This document shows positions 1 to 11,434 of a stretch of DNA of 64,000 nucleotides, piece by piece. The translations under genes were made by a program, and so were the position numbers. The number at the start of each line of letters is the position of its first letter. The stretch's first letter is position 1. The DNA comes from Linyphia triangularis (Eukaryota; Arthropoda; Arachnida; Araneae; Linyphiidae), in contig OZ021722.1 in assembly GCA_963978545.1 (NCBI GenBank), positions 16,062,801 through 16,126,800 on the forward strand, read 5' to 3'. The notes beneath the pieces were generated by a model. It saw only the letters and a program-made list of their open reading frames with translations. It was not told where the DNA came from and made no database searches.

Positions 1-358
1 ATATTATTTTAGTACACAATATCGAAGCAATGCTAAGTAAATTAAAGCCTCAAAACAGTTTCTGAGCGCTTTCGTTTCAAAATTTCAAATTCTCATAGAG
101 CTATTCAAAAATAGTTTTTTTTGCCAAAATTTTGAAATTTGTTTGATTTTTAATGTGTTTTTGAATAAAAAAACACAATTTGGAACCATTTGTTAAAAAT
201 GAAATTTTCCATTCAAATACACTCAAAACTGAAATATTTCAAGATTTTCGAAAAATTGAATTTTTTATTTTTAGAATACTTTTTTTTAATTAAAATTTGT
301 TACAAGAATAACTATAAAACATATATCCAACTGCAATTCGCAATTTGAAAGCATTTGA
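1..358 (+). repeat. L block (copy L0, haplotype III), cut by the window edge
   Basis: The right half of the ~705-bp L block, running from ATATTATTTTAGTACACAA to GAAAGCATTTGA. It carries the haplotype III words CAATATCGAAG, GCTAAG and TTTGTTACAAG, and lacks the extra 12 bp found in haplotype II. It is followed by the type III exit sequence TCTACATTGAAATTACATGG. No coding potential is apparent. Confidence 0.88.
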
Positions 359-1315
359 GCAATTTTCTCGAAAATACAATTCTACATTGAAATTACATGG
401 CGGACTATTCAATGAATAATTGTTCAAAAAGTAAAATTTTCAAAATTTGTTCCGTTTGGTGATATTGAAGCTTATATATAGGAGAATCTCCAATTCCAAT
501 TTTATAACACTCACTAAATAAGAAGTGGGTCTATAGTTGGTTCAAAATGTGCAATTTTCTCAAAAATAAGATTTCGCCATTGGAAACACATGACGGACTG
601 TTCAATGAATTATTGTTCAAAAAGTAAAATTTTCAAAATTTTTTCCGGTTTGTGATATTAAAGCTTATATATAGGAGAATCTCCAATTCCAATTTTATAA
701 CATTCACTAAATAAAAAGTGGGTCTATAGTTGGTTCAAAATGTGCAAATTTCTCAAAAATAAAATTTCACCATTGAAAACACATGGCGGACTGTTCAATG
801 AATTATTGTTCAAAAAGTAAAATTTTCAAAATTTTTTCCGGTTTGTGATATCGAAGCTCATATATAGGAGAATTTCGAATTTGAATTTTATAACACTCAC
901 TAAATAAGAAGTGGGTCTAAAGTTGTTCCAAAAAGTGCGATTTTCTCAAAAATAAGATTTCGCCATTGAAAACACATGACGGACTATTCAATGAATAACT
1001 TTTCAAAAAGTAAAATTTTCAAAATTTGTTCCGGTGTGTGATATTGAAGCTTATATATAGGAGAATCTCCAATTCCAATTTTATAACACTCACTAAATAA
1101 GAAGCGGGTCTATAGTTGGTTCAAAATGTGCAATTTTCTCAAAAATAAAATTTCACAATTGAAAACACATGGCGGACTGTTCAATGAATTATTGTTCAAA
1201 AAGTAAAATTTTCAAAATTTTTTCCGGTTTGTGATATTGAAGCTCATATATAGGAGAATCTCCTATTCGAATTTTATAACACTCACTAAATAAGAAGTGG
1301 GTCTAAAGTTGGTCC
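359..1315 (+). repeat. 193-bp satellite block, 5 monomers
   Basis: Five monomers with GGAGAAT landmarks at 481, 674, 867, 1060 and 1253, exactly 193 bp apart. The monomers differ by sub-type. The word after the landmark is CTCCAATTCC, CTCCAATTCC, TTCGAATTTG, CTCCAATTCC and finally CTCCTATTCG; the CTCCTATTCG type is the usual last monomer before an L block. Block length is 5 x 193 minus 8, because L replaces about 7 bp of the monomer and the exit monomer is 1 bp short. Confidence 0.95.
1060..1252 (+). repeat. Representative 193-bp satellite monomer
   Basis: One complete monomer from landmark to landmark. In order it contains the 11-bp palindrome GGAGAATCTCC; CAATTCCAATTTTATAAC; CACTCACTAAATAAGAAG; a variable stretch around GGGTCTATAGTTGG; GTGCAATTTTCTCAAAAA; the arms ATTGAAAAC and TTCAATG around CACATGGCGGACTG; the A/T phased run GTAAAATTTTCAAAATTTT; a CCGG-containing word; and GTGATATTGAAGC followed by a TATATA run. 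Monomers whose last part reads GAAGCTTATATA carry a HindIII site; others read GAAGCTCATATA. Confidence 0.95.
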
Positions 1316-2021
1316 TAAAAATTGAACTTTCAAAATTTTCGTTTAAAATTTTCCCCATGTTAACAGTATGGAAAATTTCACACTTCTAAATTTTCAAAAT
1401 TTTACAATCATTTTGCAACTAGGGTAACAGAAATTGTCATCCGAATCGATTTCCACATTCAAGTGGTTATTAAAATGAAATTTTACTTCTCAAAATTCGG
1501 TTATTGCCAAAAAATCTTTATATCCCTTTGAATATACATTAAACTTGCCAATCCTTAGGCAATTTTCCAATCCTCAATTTTCGAATTTTAACCTTAATTT
1601 GTAGCCTAGGATAATAAAAGTTATCTTCCGATTTCTTTCTGATCATCAATTTGCTCATGAAATATTATTTTAGTACACAAAATCGAAGCAATGCAACGTA
1701 AAATAAAGCCTCAAAACAGTTTCTGAGCGCTTCCGTTTCAAAATTTCAACTTCTCATAGAGCTATTCAAAAATAGTTTTTTTTGCCAAAATTTTGAAATT
1801 TGTTTGATTTTTAATGTGTTTTTGAATAAAAAAAAACACCATTTTTAACCATTTGTTAAAAATGAAATTTTCCATTCAAATACACTCAAAACTGAAATAT
1901 TTCAAGATTTTCGAAAAATTGAATTTTTTATTTTTAGAATACTTTTTTTTAATTAAAATTTGGTACAAGAATAACTATAAAACATATATCCAACTGCAAT
2001 TCCCAATTTGAAAGCATTTGA
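1316..2021 (+). repeat. L block (copy L1, haplotype I), 706 bp; reference description
   Basis: L begins TAAAAATTGAACTTTC right after GTTGGTCC and ends GAAAGCATTTGA right before GCAATTTTCTCG, so it replaces about 7 bp of a monomer. It holds single-copy-like words absent from the monomers (CATGTTAACAGTATGG, GGTAACAGAAATTG, GTAGCCTAGGATAATAAAAG, CTGATCATCAATTTGCTC, TCTGAGCGCTTCCG). There are no terminal inverted repeats, no long open frame and no target duplication that I can see. Haplotype I is marked by AACTAGGGTAAC, CAAAATCGAAGC and GCAACGTAAAATAAAG. A small stem (TTGCC at 1545-1549, GGCAA at 1558-1562) is present. Confidence 0.9.
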
Positions 2022-2399
2022 GCAATTTTCTCGAAAATACAATTCCCCATTGAAATAACATTTCGGACTATTCAATGAATAATTGTTCAAAAATTAAAAT
2101 TTTAAAAATTTTTTCCCGTTTGTGATATTGAAGCTTATACATAGGAGAATATCCAATTTCAATTTTATAACACTCACTAAATAAAAAGTGGGTCTAAAGT
2201 TGTTCCAAAAAGTGAAATTTTCTAAAAAATAAAATTTCCCCATTGAAAACACATGGCGGACTGTTCAATGAATTATTGTTAAAAAAGTAAAATTTTCAAA
2301 ATTTTTTCCGGTTTGTGATATTGAAGCTCATATATAGGAGAATCTTCTATTCGAATTTTATAACACTCACTAAATAAGAAGTGGGTCTAAAGTTGGTCC
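2022..2399 (+). repeat. 193-bp satellite block, 2 monomers
   Basis: Two monomers (landmarks at 2144 and 2337) squeezed between L1 and L2. The first has the exit sequence ACATTTCGG instead of ACATGGCGG and the word GCTTATACATAGGAGAATATCC, both of which recur only after haplotype I L blocks. Together with its flanking L blocks it forms a 1.8-kb module that recurs elsewhere. Confidence 0.93.
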
Positions 2400-3115
2400 T
2401 AAAAATTGAACTTTCAAAATTTTCGTTTCAAATTTTCCCCATGTTAACAGTATGGAAAATTTCACACTTCTAAATTTTCAAAATTTTACAATCATTTTGC
2501 AACTAAGGTAACAGAAATTGTCATCCGAATCGATTTCCACATTCAAGTGGTTATTAAAATGAAATTTTACTTCTCAAAATTCGGTTATTGCCAAAAAAAT
2601 CTTTATATCCCTTTGAATATACATTAAACTTGCCAATCCTTAGGCAATTTTCCAATTCTCAATTTTCGAATTTTAACCTTAATTTGTAGCCTAGGATAAT
2701 AAAAGTCATCTTTCGATTTCTTTCTGATCATCAATTTGCTCATGAAATATTATTTTAGTACACAATATCGAAGCAATGCTAAGTAAATTAAAGCCTCAAA
2801 ACAGTTTCTGAGCGCTTTCGTTTCAAAATTTCAACTTCTCATAGAGCTATTCAAAAATAGTTTTTTTTGCCAAAATTTTGAAATTTGTTTGATTTTTAAT
2901 GTGTTTTTGAATAAAAAAACACAATTTGGAACAATTTGTTAAAAATGAAATTTTCCATTCAAATACACTCAAAACTGAAATATTTCAAGATTTTCGAATT
3001 TTTGAATTTTGAATTGAATTTTTTATTTTTAGAATACTTTTTTTAATTAAAATTTGGTACAAGAATAACTATAAAACATATATCCAACTGCAATTCGCAA
3101 TTTGAAAGCATTTGA
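2400..3115 (+). repeat. L block (copy L2, haplotype II), 716 bp
   Basis: Haplotype II carries AACTAAGGTAAC, CAATATCGAAGC, GGAACAATTTG and an extra ~12 bp, where GAATTTTTGAATTTTGAA replaces the GAAAAATTGAA of the other types. That insert looks like a slippage expansion of a GAATTTT unit. The exit sequence is CCTTATTGAAATCACATGG. Confidence 0.9.
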
Positions 3116-4265
3116 GCAATTTTCTCGAAAATACAATTCCTTATTGAAATCACATGGCGGACTAATCAATGAATAATTGTTCAAAAATTAAAATTTTCAA
3201 AATTTTTTCCCGTTTGTGATATTGTAACTTATATATAGGAGAATATCCAATTTCAATTTTATAACACTCACTAAATAAGAAGCGGGTCTATAGTTGGTTC
3301 AAAATGTGCAATTTTCTCAAAAATAAAATTTCACAATTGAAAACAAATGCCGGACTGTTCAATGAATTATTGTTCAAAAAGTAAAATTTTCAAAATTTGT
3401 TCCGTTTGGTGATATTGAAGCTTATATATAGGAGAATCTAAAATTCCAATTTTATAACACTCACTAAATAAGAAGTGGGTCTATAGTTGGTTCAAAATGT
3501 GCAATTTTCTCAAAAATAAGATTTCGCCATTGGAAACACATGACGGACTGTTCAATGAATTATTGTTCAAGAAGTAAAATTTTCAAAATTTTTTCCGTTT
3601 TGTGATATTAAAGCTTATATATAGGAGAATCTCCAATTCCAATTTTATAACACTCACTAAATAAAAAGTGGGTCTATAGTTGGTTCAAAATGTGCAAATT
3701 TCTCAAAAATAAAATTTCCCCATTGAAAACACATGGCGGACTGTTCAATGAATTATTGTTCAAAAAGTAAAATTTTCAAAATTTTTTCCGGTTTGTGATA
3801 TCGAAGCTCATATATAGGAGAATTTCGAATTTGAATTTTATAACACTCACTAAATAAGAAGTGGGTCTAAAGTTGTTCCAAAAAGTGCGATTTTCTCAAA
3901 AATAAGATTTCGCCATTGAAAACACATGACGGACTATTCAATGAATAATTTTTCAAAAAGTAAAATTTTCAAAATTTGTTCCGGTGTGTGATATTGAAGC
4001 TTATATATAGGAGAATCTCCAATTCCAATTTTATAACACTCACTAAATAAGAAGCGGGTCTATAGTTGGTTCAAAATGTGCAATTTTCTCAAAAATAAAA
4101 TTTCACAATTGAAAACACATGGCGGACTGTTCAATGAATTATTGTTCAAAAAGTAAAATTTTCAAAATTTTTTCCGGTTTGTGATATTGAATCTCATATA
4201 TAGGAGAATCTCCTATTCGAATTTTATAACACTCACTAAATAAGAAGTGGGTCTAAAGTTGGTCC
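3116..4265 (+). repeat. 193-bp satellite block, 6 monomers
   Basis: The length, 1,150 bp, equals 6 x 193 minus 8. Monomer sub-types alternate as in the other six-monomer blocks. Distinctive words include AATGCCGGACTG in the monomer after haplotype II L and TTCAAGAAGTAAAA in the third. It ends with the CTCCTATTCG monomer before L3. Confidence 0.93.
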
Positions 4266-4969
4266 TAAAAATTGAACTTTCAAAATTTTCGTTTAAAATT
4301 TTCCCCATGTTAACAGTATGGAAAATTTCACACTTCTAAATTTTCAAAATTTTACAATCATTTTGCAACTAGGGTAACAGAAATTGTCATCCGAATCGAT
4401 TTCCACATTCAAGTGGTTATTAAAATGAAATTTTACTTCTCAAAATTCGGTTATTGCCAAAAAATCTTTATATCCCTTTGAATATACATTAAACTTGCCA
4501 ATCCTTAGGCAATTTTCCAATTCTCAATTTTCGAATTTTAACCTTAATTTGTAGCCTAGGATAATAAAAGTCATCTTTCGATTTCTTTCTGATCATCAAT
4601 TTGCTCATGAAATATTATTTTAGTACACAATATCGAAGCAATGCTAAGTAAATTAAAGCCTCAAAACAGTTTCTGAGCGCTTTCGTTTCAAAATTTCAAC
4701 TTCTCATAGAGCTATTCAAAAATAGTTTTTTTTGCCAAAATTTTGAAATTTGTTTGATTTTTAATGTGTTTTTGAATAAAAAAACACAATTTGGAACCAT
4801 TTGTTAAAAATGAAATTTTCCATTCAAATACACTCAAAACTGAAATATTTCAAGATTTTCGAAAAATTGAATTTTTTATTTTTAGAATACTTTTTTTTAA
4901 TTAAAATTTGTTACAAGAATAACTATAAAACATATATCCAACTGCAATTCGCAATTTGAAAGCATTTGA
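4266..4969 (+). repeat. L block (copy L3, haplotype III), 704 bp
   Basis: Marked by AACTAGGGTAAC, CAATATCGAAGC, GGAACCATTTG, no 12-bp expansion, and TTTGTTACAAG. The exit is TCTACATTGAAATTACATGG. It corresponds to L7 one HOR later. Confidence 0.9.
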
Positions 4970-6119
4970 GCAATTTTCTCGAAAATACAATTCTACATTG
5001 AAATTACATGGCGGACTATTCAATGAATAATTGTTCAAAAAGTAAAATTTTCAAAATTTGTTCCGTTTGGTGATATTGAAGCTTATATATAGGAGAATCT
5101 CCAATTCCAATTTTATAACACTCACTAAATAAGAAGTGGGTCTATAGTTGGTTCAAAATGTGCAATTTTCTCAAAAATAAAATTTCACAATTGAAAACAC
5201 ATGGCGGACTGTTCAATGAATTATTGTTCAAAAAGTAAAATTTTCAAAATTTTTTCCGATTGGTGATATTGAAGCTTATATATAGGAGAATCTAAAATTC
5301 CAATTTTATAACACTCACTAAATAAGAAGTGGGTCTATAGTTGGTTCAAAATGTGCAATTTTCTCAAAAATAAGATTTCGCCATTGGAAACACATGACGG
5401 ACTGTTCAATGAATTATTGTTCAAGAAGTAAAATTTTCAAAATTTTTTCCGTTTTGTGATATTAAAGCTTATATATAGGAGAATCTCCAATTCCAATTTT
5501 ATAACACTCACTAAATAAAAAGTGGGTCTATAGTTGGTTCAAAATGTGCAAATTTCTCAAAAATAAAATTTCCCCATTGAAAACACATGGCGGACTGTTC
5601 AATGAATTATTGTTCAAAAAGTAAAATTTTCAAAATTTTTTCCGGTTTGTGATATCGAAGCTCATATATAGGAGAATTTCGAATTTGAATTTTATAACAC
5701 TCACTAAATAAGAAGTGGGTCTAAAGTTGTTCCAAAAAGTGCGATTTTCTCAAAAATAAGATTTCGCCATTGAAAACACATGACGGACTATTCAATGAAT
5801 AATTTTTCAAAAAGTAAAATTTTCAAAATTTGTTCCGGTGTGTGATATTGAAGCTTATATATAGGAGAATCTCCAATTCCAATTTTATAACACTCACTAA
5901 ATAAGAAGCGGGTCTATAGTTGGTTCAAAATGTGCAATTTTCTCAAAAATAAAATTTCACAATTGAAAACACATGGCGGACTGTTCAATGAATTATTGTT
6001 CAAAAAGTAAAATTTTCAAAATTTTTTCCGGTTTGTGATATTGAAGCTCATATATAGGAGAATCTCCTATTCGAATTTTATAACACTCACTAAATAAGAA
6101 GTGGGTCTAAAGTTGGTCC
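4970..6119 (+). repeat. 193-bp satellite block, 6 monomers
   Basis: Six monomers, 1,150 bp, closely matching the block at 3116-4265 from its second monomer on. The two six-monomer blocks therefore look like a duplication within the HOR. The first monomer differs because it follows a haplotype III L. Confidence 0.93.
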
Positions 6120-6823
6120 TAAAAATTGAACTTTCAAAATTTTCGTTTAAAATTTTCCCCATGTTAACAGTATGGAAAATTTCACACTTCTAAATTTTCA
6201 AAATTTTACAATCATTTTGCAACTAGGGTAACAGAAATTGTCATCCGAATCGATTTCCACATTCAAGTGGTTATTAAAATGAAATTTTACTTCTCAAAAT
6301 TCGGTTATTGCCAAAAAATCTTTATATCCCTTTGAATATACATTAAACTTGCCAATCCTTAGGCAATTTTCCAATTCTCAATTTTCGAATTTTAACCTTA
6401 ATTTGTAGCCTAGGATAATAAAAGTCATCTTTCGATTTCTTTCTGATCATCAATTTGCTCATGAAATATTATTTTAGTACACAATATCGAAGCAATGCTA
6501 AGTAAATTAAAGCCTCAAAACAGTTTCTGAGCGCTTTCGTTTCAAAATTTCAACTTCTCATAGAGCTATTCAAAAATAGTTTTTTTTGCCAAAATTTTGA
6601 AATTTGTTTGATTTTTAATGTGTTTTTGAATAAAAAAACACAATTTGGAACCATTTGTTAAAAATGAAATTTTCCATTCAAATACACTCAAAACTGAAAT
6701 ATTTCAAGATTTTCGAAAAATTGAATTTTTTATTTTTAGAATACTTTTTTTTAATTAAAATTTGTTACAAGAATAACTATAAAACATATATCCAACTGCA
6801 ATTCGCAATTTGAAAGCATTTGA
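6120..6823 (+). repeat. L block (copy L4, haplotype III), 704 bp
   Basis: Haplotype III markers as in L3. The right part (from 6466) is the start of HOR copy 2 and corresponds to L0. Confidence 0.9.
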
Positions 6824-7780
6824 GCAATTTTCTCGAAAATACAATTCTACATTGAAATTACATGGCGGACTATTCAATGAATAATTGTTCAAAAAGTAAA
6901 ATTTTCAAAATTTGTTCCGTTTGGTGATATTGAAGCTTATATATAGGAGAATCTCCAATTCCAATTTTATAACACTCACTAAATAAGAAGTGGGTCTATA
7001 GTTGGTTCAAAATGTGCAATTTTCTCAAAAATAAGATTTCGCCATTGGAAACACATGACGGACTGTTCAATGAATTATTGTTCAAAAAGTAAAATTTTCA
7101 AAATTTTTTCCGGTTTGTGATATTAAAGCTTATATATAGGAGAATCTCCAATTCCAATTTTATAACATTCACTAAATAAAAAGTGGGTCTATAGTTGGTT
7201 CAAAATGTGCAAATTTCTCAAAAATAAAATTTCACCATTGAAAACACATGGCGGACTGTTCAATGAATTATTGTTCAAAAAGTAAAATTTTCAAAATTTT
7301 TTCCGGTTTGTGATATCGAAGCTCATATATAGGAGAATTTCGAATTTGAATTTTATAACACTCACTAAATAAGAAGTGGGTCTAAAGTTGTTCCAAAAAG
7401 TGCGATTTTCTCAAAAATAAGATTTCGCCATTGAAAACACATGACGGACTATTCAATGAATAACTTTTCAAAAAGTAAAATTTTCAAAATTTGTTCCGGT
7501 GTGTGATATTGAAGCTTATATATAGGAGAATCTCCAATTCCAATTTTATAACACTCACTAAATAAGAAGCGGGTCTATAGTTGGTTCAAAATGTGCAATT
7601 TTCTCAAAAATAAAATTTCACAATTGAAAACACATGGCGGACTGTTCAATGAATTATTGTTCAAAAAGTAAAATTTTCAAAATTTTTTCCGGTTTGTGAT
7701 ATTGAAGCTCATATATAGGAGAATCTCCTATTCGAATTTTATAACACTCACTAAATAAGAAGTGGGTCTAAAGTTGGTCC
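6824..7780 (+). repeat. 193-bp satellite block, 5 monomers
   Basis: The same length and monomer order as 359-1315, including the ATAACATTCACTAAATAAAAAG variant in the second monomer. Confidence 0.93.
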
Positions 7781-8486
7781 TAAAAATTGAACTTTTAAAA
7801 TTTTCGTTTAAAATTTTCCCCATGTTAACAGTATGGAAAATTTCACACTTCTAAATTTTCAAAATTTTACAATCATTTTGCAACTAGGGTAACAGAAATT
7901 GTCATCCGAATCGATTTCCACATTCAAGTGGTTATTAAAATGAAATTTTACTTCTCAAAATTCGGTTATTGCCAAAAAATCTTTATATCCCTTTGAATAT
8001 ACATTAAACTTGCCAATCCTTAGGCAATTTTCCAATCCTCAATTTTCGAATTTTAACCTTAATTTGTAGCCTAGGATAATAAAAGTTATCTTCCGATTTC
8101 TTTCTGATCATCAATTTGCTCATGAAATATTATTTTAGTACACAAAATCGAAGCAATGCAACGTAAAATAAAGCCTCAAAACAGTTTCTGAGCGCTTCCG
8201 TTTCAAAATTTCAACTTCTCATAGAGCTATTCAAAAATAGTTTTTTTTGCCAAAATTTTGAAATTTGTTTGATTTTTAATGTGTTTTTGAATAAAAAAAA
8301 ACACCATTTTTAACCATTTGTTAAAAATGAAATTTTCCATTCAAATACACTCAAAACTGAAATATTTCAAGATTTTCGAAAAATTGAATTTTTTATTTTT
8401 AGAATACTTTTTTTTAATTAAAATTTGGTACAAGAATAACTATAAAACATATATCCAACTGCAATTCCCAATTTGAAAGCATTTGA
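7781..8486 (+). repeat. L block (copy L5, haplotype I), 706 bp
   Basis: Counterpart of L1. It carries the private substitution GAACTTTTAAAA near 7796, where every other L copy reads GAACTTTCAAAA. Haplotype I markers (CAAAATCGAAGC, GCAACG, AGGG) are present. Confidence 0.9.
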
Positions 8487-8864
8487 GCAATTTTCTCGAA
8501 AATACAATTCCCCATTGAAATAACATTTCGGACTATTCAATGAATAATTGTTCAAAAATTAAAATTTTAAAAATTTTTTCCCGTTTGTGATATTGAAGCT
8601 TATACATAGGAGAATATCCAATTTCAATTTTATAACACTCACTAAATAAAAAGTGGGTCTAAAGTTGTTCCAAAAAGTGAAATTTTCTAAAAAATAAAAT
8701 TTCCCCATTGAAAACACATGGCGGACTGTTCAATGAATTATTGTTAAAAAAGTAAAATTTTCAAAATTTTTTCCGGTTTGTGATATTGAAGCTCATATAT
8801 AGGAGAATCTTCTATTCGAATTTTATAACACTCACTAAATAAGAAGTGGGTCTAAAGTTGGTCC
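8487..8864 (+). repeat. 193-bp satellite block, 2 monomers
   Basis: Matches 2022-2399 over 378 bp: first monomer with ACATTTCGG and TATACATAGG, second ending with TCTTCTATTCG. Confidence 0.93.
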
Positions 8865-9580
8865 TAAAAATTGAACTTTCAAAATTTTCGTTTCAAATTT
8901 TCCCCATGTTAACAGTATGGAAAATTTCACACTTCTAAATTTTCAAAATTTTACAATCATTTTGCAACTAAGGTAACAGAAATTGTCATCCGAATCGATT
9001 TCCACATTCAAGTGGTTATTAAAATGAAATTTTACTTCTCAAAATTCGGTTATTGCCAAAAAAATCTTTATATCCCTTTGAATATACATTAAACTTGCCA
9101 ATCCTTAGGCAATTTTCCAATTCTCAATTTTCGAATTTTAACCTTAATTTGTAGCCTAGGATAATAAAAGTCATCTTTCGATTTCTTTCTGATCATCAAT
9201 TTGCTCATGAAATATTATTTTAGTACACAATATCGAAGCAATGCTAAGTAAATTAAAGCCTCAAAACAGTTTCTGAGCGCTTTCGTTTCAAAATTTCAAC
9301 TTCTCATAGAGCTATTCAAAAATAGTTTTTTTTGCCAAAATTTTGAAATTTGTTTGATTTTTAATGTGTTTTTGAATAAAAAAACACAATTTGGAACAAT
9401 TTGTTAAAAATGAAATTTTCCATTCAAATACACTCAAAACTGAAATATTTCAAGATTTTCGAATTTTTGAATTTTGAATTGAATTTTTTATTTTTAGAAT
9501 ACTTTTTTTAATTAAAATTTGGTACAAGAATAACTATAAAACATATATCCAACTGCAATTCGCAATTTGAAAGCATTTGA
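8865..9580 (+). repeat. L block (copy L6, haplotype II), 716 bp
   Basis: Counterpart of L2, with AACTAAGGTAAC, GGAACAATTTG and the 12-bp GAATTTT expansion. Confidence 0.9.
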
Positions 9581-10730
9581 GCAATTTTCTCGAAAATACA
9601 ATTCCTTATTGAAATCACATGGCGGACTAATCAATGAATAATTGTTCAAAAATTAAAATTTTCAAAATTTTTTCCCGTTTGTGATATTGTAACTTATATA
9701 TAGGAGAATATCCAATTTCAATTTTATAACACTCACTAAATAAGAAGCGGGTCTATAGTTGGTTCAAAATGTGCAATTTTCTCAAAAATAAAATTTCACA
9801 ATTGAAAACAAATGCCGGACTGTTCAATGAATTATTGTTCAAAAAGTAAAATTTTCAAAATTTGTTCCGTTTGGTGATATTGAAGCTTATATATAGGAGA
9901 ATCTAAAATTCCAATTTTATAACACTCACTAAATAAGAAGTGGGTCTATAGTTGGTTCAAAATGTGCAATTTTCTCAAAAATAAGATTTCGCCATTGGAA
10001 ACACATGACGGACTGTTCAATGAATTATTGTTCAAGAAGTAAAATTTTCAAAATTTTTTCCGTTTTGTGATATTAAAGCTTATATATAGGAGAATCTCCA
10101 ATTCCAATTTTATAACACTCACTAAATAAAAAGTGGGTCTATAGTTGGTTCAAAATGTGCAAATTTCTCAAAAATAAAATTTCCCCATTGAAAACACATG
10201 GCGGACTGTTCAATGAATTATTGTTCAAAAAGTAAAATTTTCAAAATTTTTTCCGGTTTGTGATATCGAAGCTCATATATAGGAGAATTTCGAATTTGAA
10301 TTTTATAACACTCACTAAATAAGAAGTGGGTCTAAAGTTGTTCCAAAAAGTGCGATTTTCTCAAAAATAAGATTTCGCCATTGAAAACACATGACGGACT
10401 ATTCAATGAATAATTTTTCAAAAAGTAAAATTTTCAAAATTTGTTCCGGTGTGTGATATTGAAGCTTATATATAGGAGAATCTCCAATTCCAATTTTATA
10501 ACACTCACTAAATAAGAAGCGGGTCTATAGTTGGTTCAAAATGTGCAATTTTCTCAAAAATAAAATTTCACAATTGAAAACACATGGCGGACTGTTCAAT
10601 GAATTATTGTTCAAAAAGTAAAATTTTCAAAATTTTTTCCGGTTTGTGATATTGAATCTCATATATAGGAGAATCTCCTATTCGAATTTTATAACACTCA
10701 CTAAATAAGAAGTGGGTCTAAAGTTGGTCC
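9581..10730 (+). repeat. 193-bp satellite block, 6 monomers
   Basis: Counterpart of 3116-4265, 1,150 bp, with the AATGCCGGACTG monomer and the GAATCTC variant near its end. Confidence 0.93.
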
Positions 10731-11434
10731 TAAAAATTGAACTTTCAAAATTTTCGTTTAAAATTTTCCCCATGTTAACAGTATGGAAAATTTCACACTT
10801 CTAAATTTTCAAAATTTTACAATCATTTTGCAACTAGGGTAACAGAAATTGTCATCCGAATCGATTTCCACATTCAAGTGGTTATTAAAATGAAATTTTA
10901 CTTCTCAAAATTCGGTTATTGCCAAAAAATCTTTATATCCCTTTGAATATACATTAAACTTGCCAATCCTTAGGCAATTTTCCAATTCTCAATTTTCGAA
11001 TTTTAACCTTAATTTGTAGCCTAGGATAATAAAAGTCATCTTTCGATTTCTTTCTGATCATCAATTTGCTCATGAAATATTATTTTAGTACACAATATCG
11101 AAGCAATGCTAAGTAAATTAAAGCCTCAAAACAGTTTCTGAGCGCTTTCGTTTCAAAATTTCAACTTCTCATAGAGCTATTCAAAAATAGTTTTTTTTGC
11201 CAAAATTTTGAAATTTGTTTGATTTTTAATGTGTTTTTGAATAAAAAAACACAATTTGGAACCATTTGTTAAAAATGAAATTTTCCATTCAAATACACTC
11301 AAAACTGAAATATTTCAAGATTTTCGAAAAATTGAATTTTTTATTTTTAGAATACTTTTTTTTAATTAAAATTTGTTACAAGAATAACTATAAAACATAT
11401 ATCCAACTGCAATTCGCAATTTGAAAGCATTTGA
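10731..11434 (+). repeat. L block (copy L7, haplotype III), 704 bp
   Basis: Counterpart of L3, with haplotype III markers TTTGTTACAAG and AGGG. Confidence 0.9.

Larger units (their letters stand above)
1..6465 (+). repeat. 6,465-bp higher-order repeat (HOR), copy 1
   Basis: This unit holds four L blocks and 19 copies of the 193-bp monomer, grouped as 5, 2, 6 and 6 monomers between L blocks. The sequence at position 1 (ATATTATTTTAGTACACAA) recurs at 6466 and 12931, exactly 6,465 bp apart each time. The block lengths agree with the count: 706+716+704+704 bp of L plus 957+378+1150+1150 bp of monomers. The start is arbitrary because the window opens inside an L block. Near-identity with the next copy implies very recent amplification by unequal exchange. 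Confidence 0.93.

Noticed and set aside
461..480. TATATA run before GGAGAATCTCC read as a TATA-box promoter
   Set aside because: It is present in every monomer, with no gene downstream. Satellite transcription is possible but nothing here shows it.
1316..2021. L block read as a DNA transposon
   Set aside because: No terminal inverted repeats and no clear target duplication; about 7 bp of the monomer is missing at the joint instead of duplicated.
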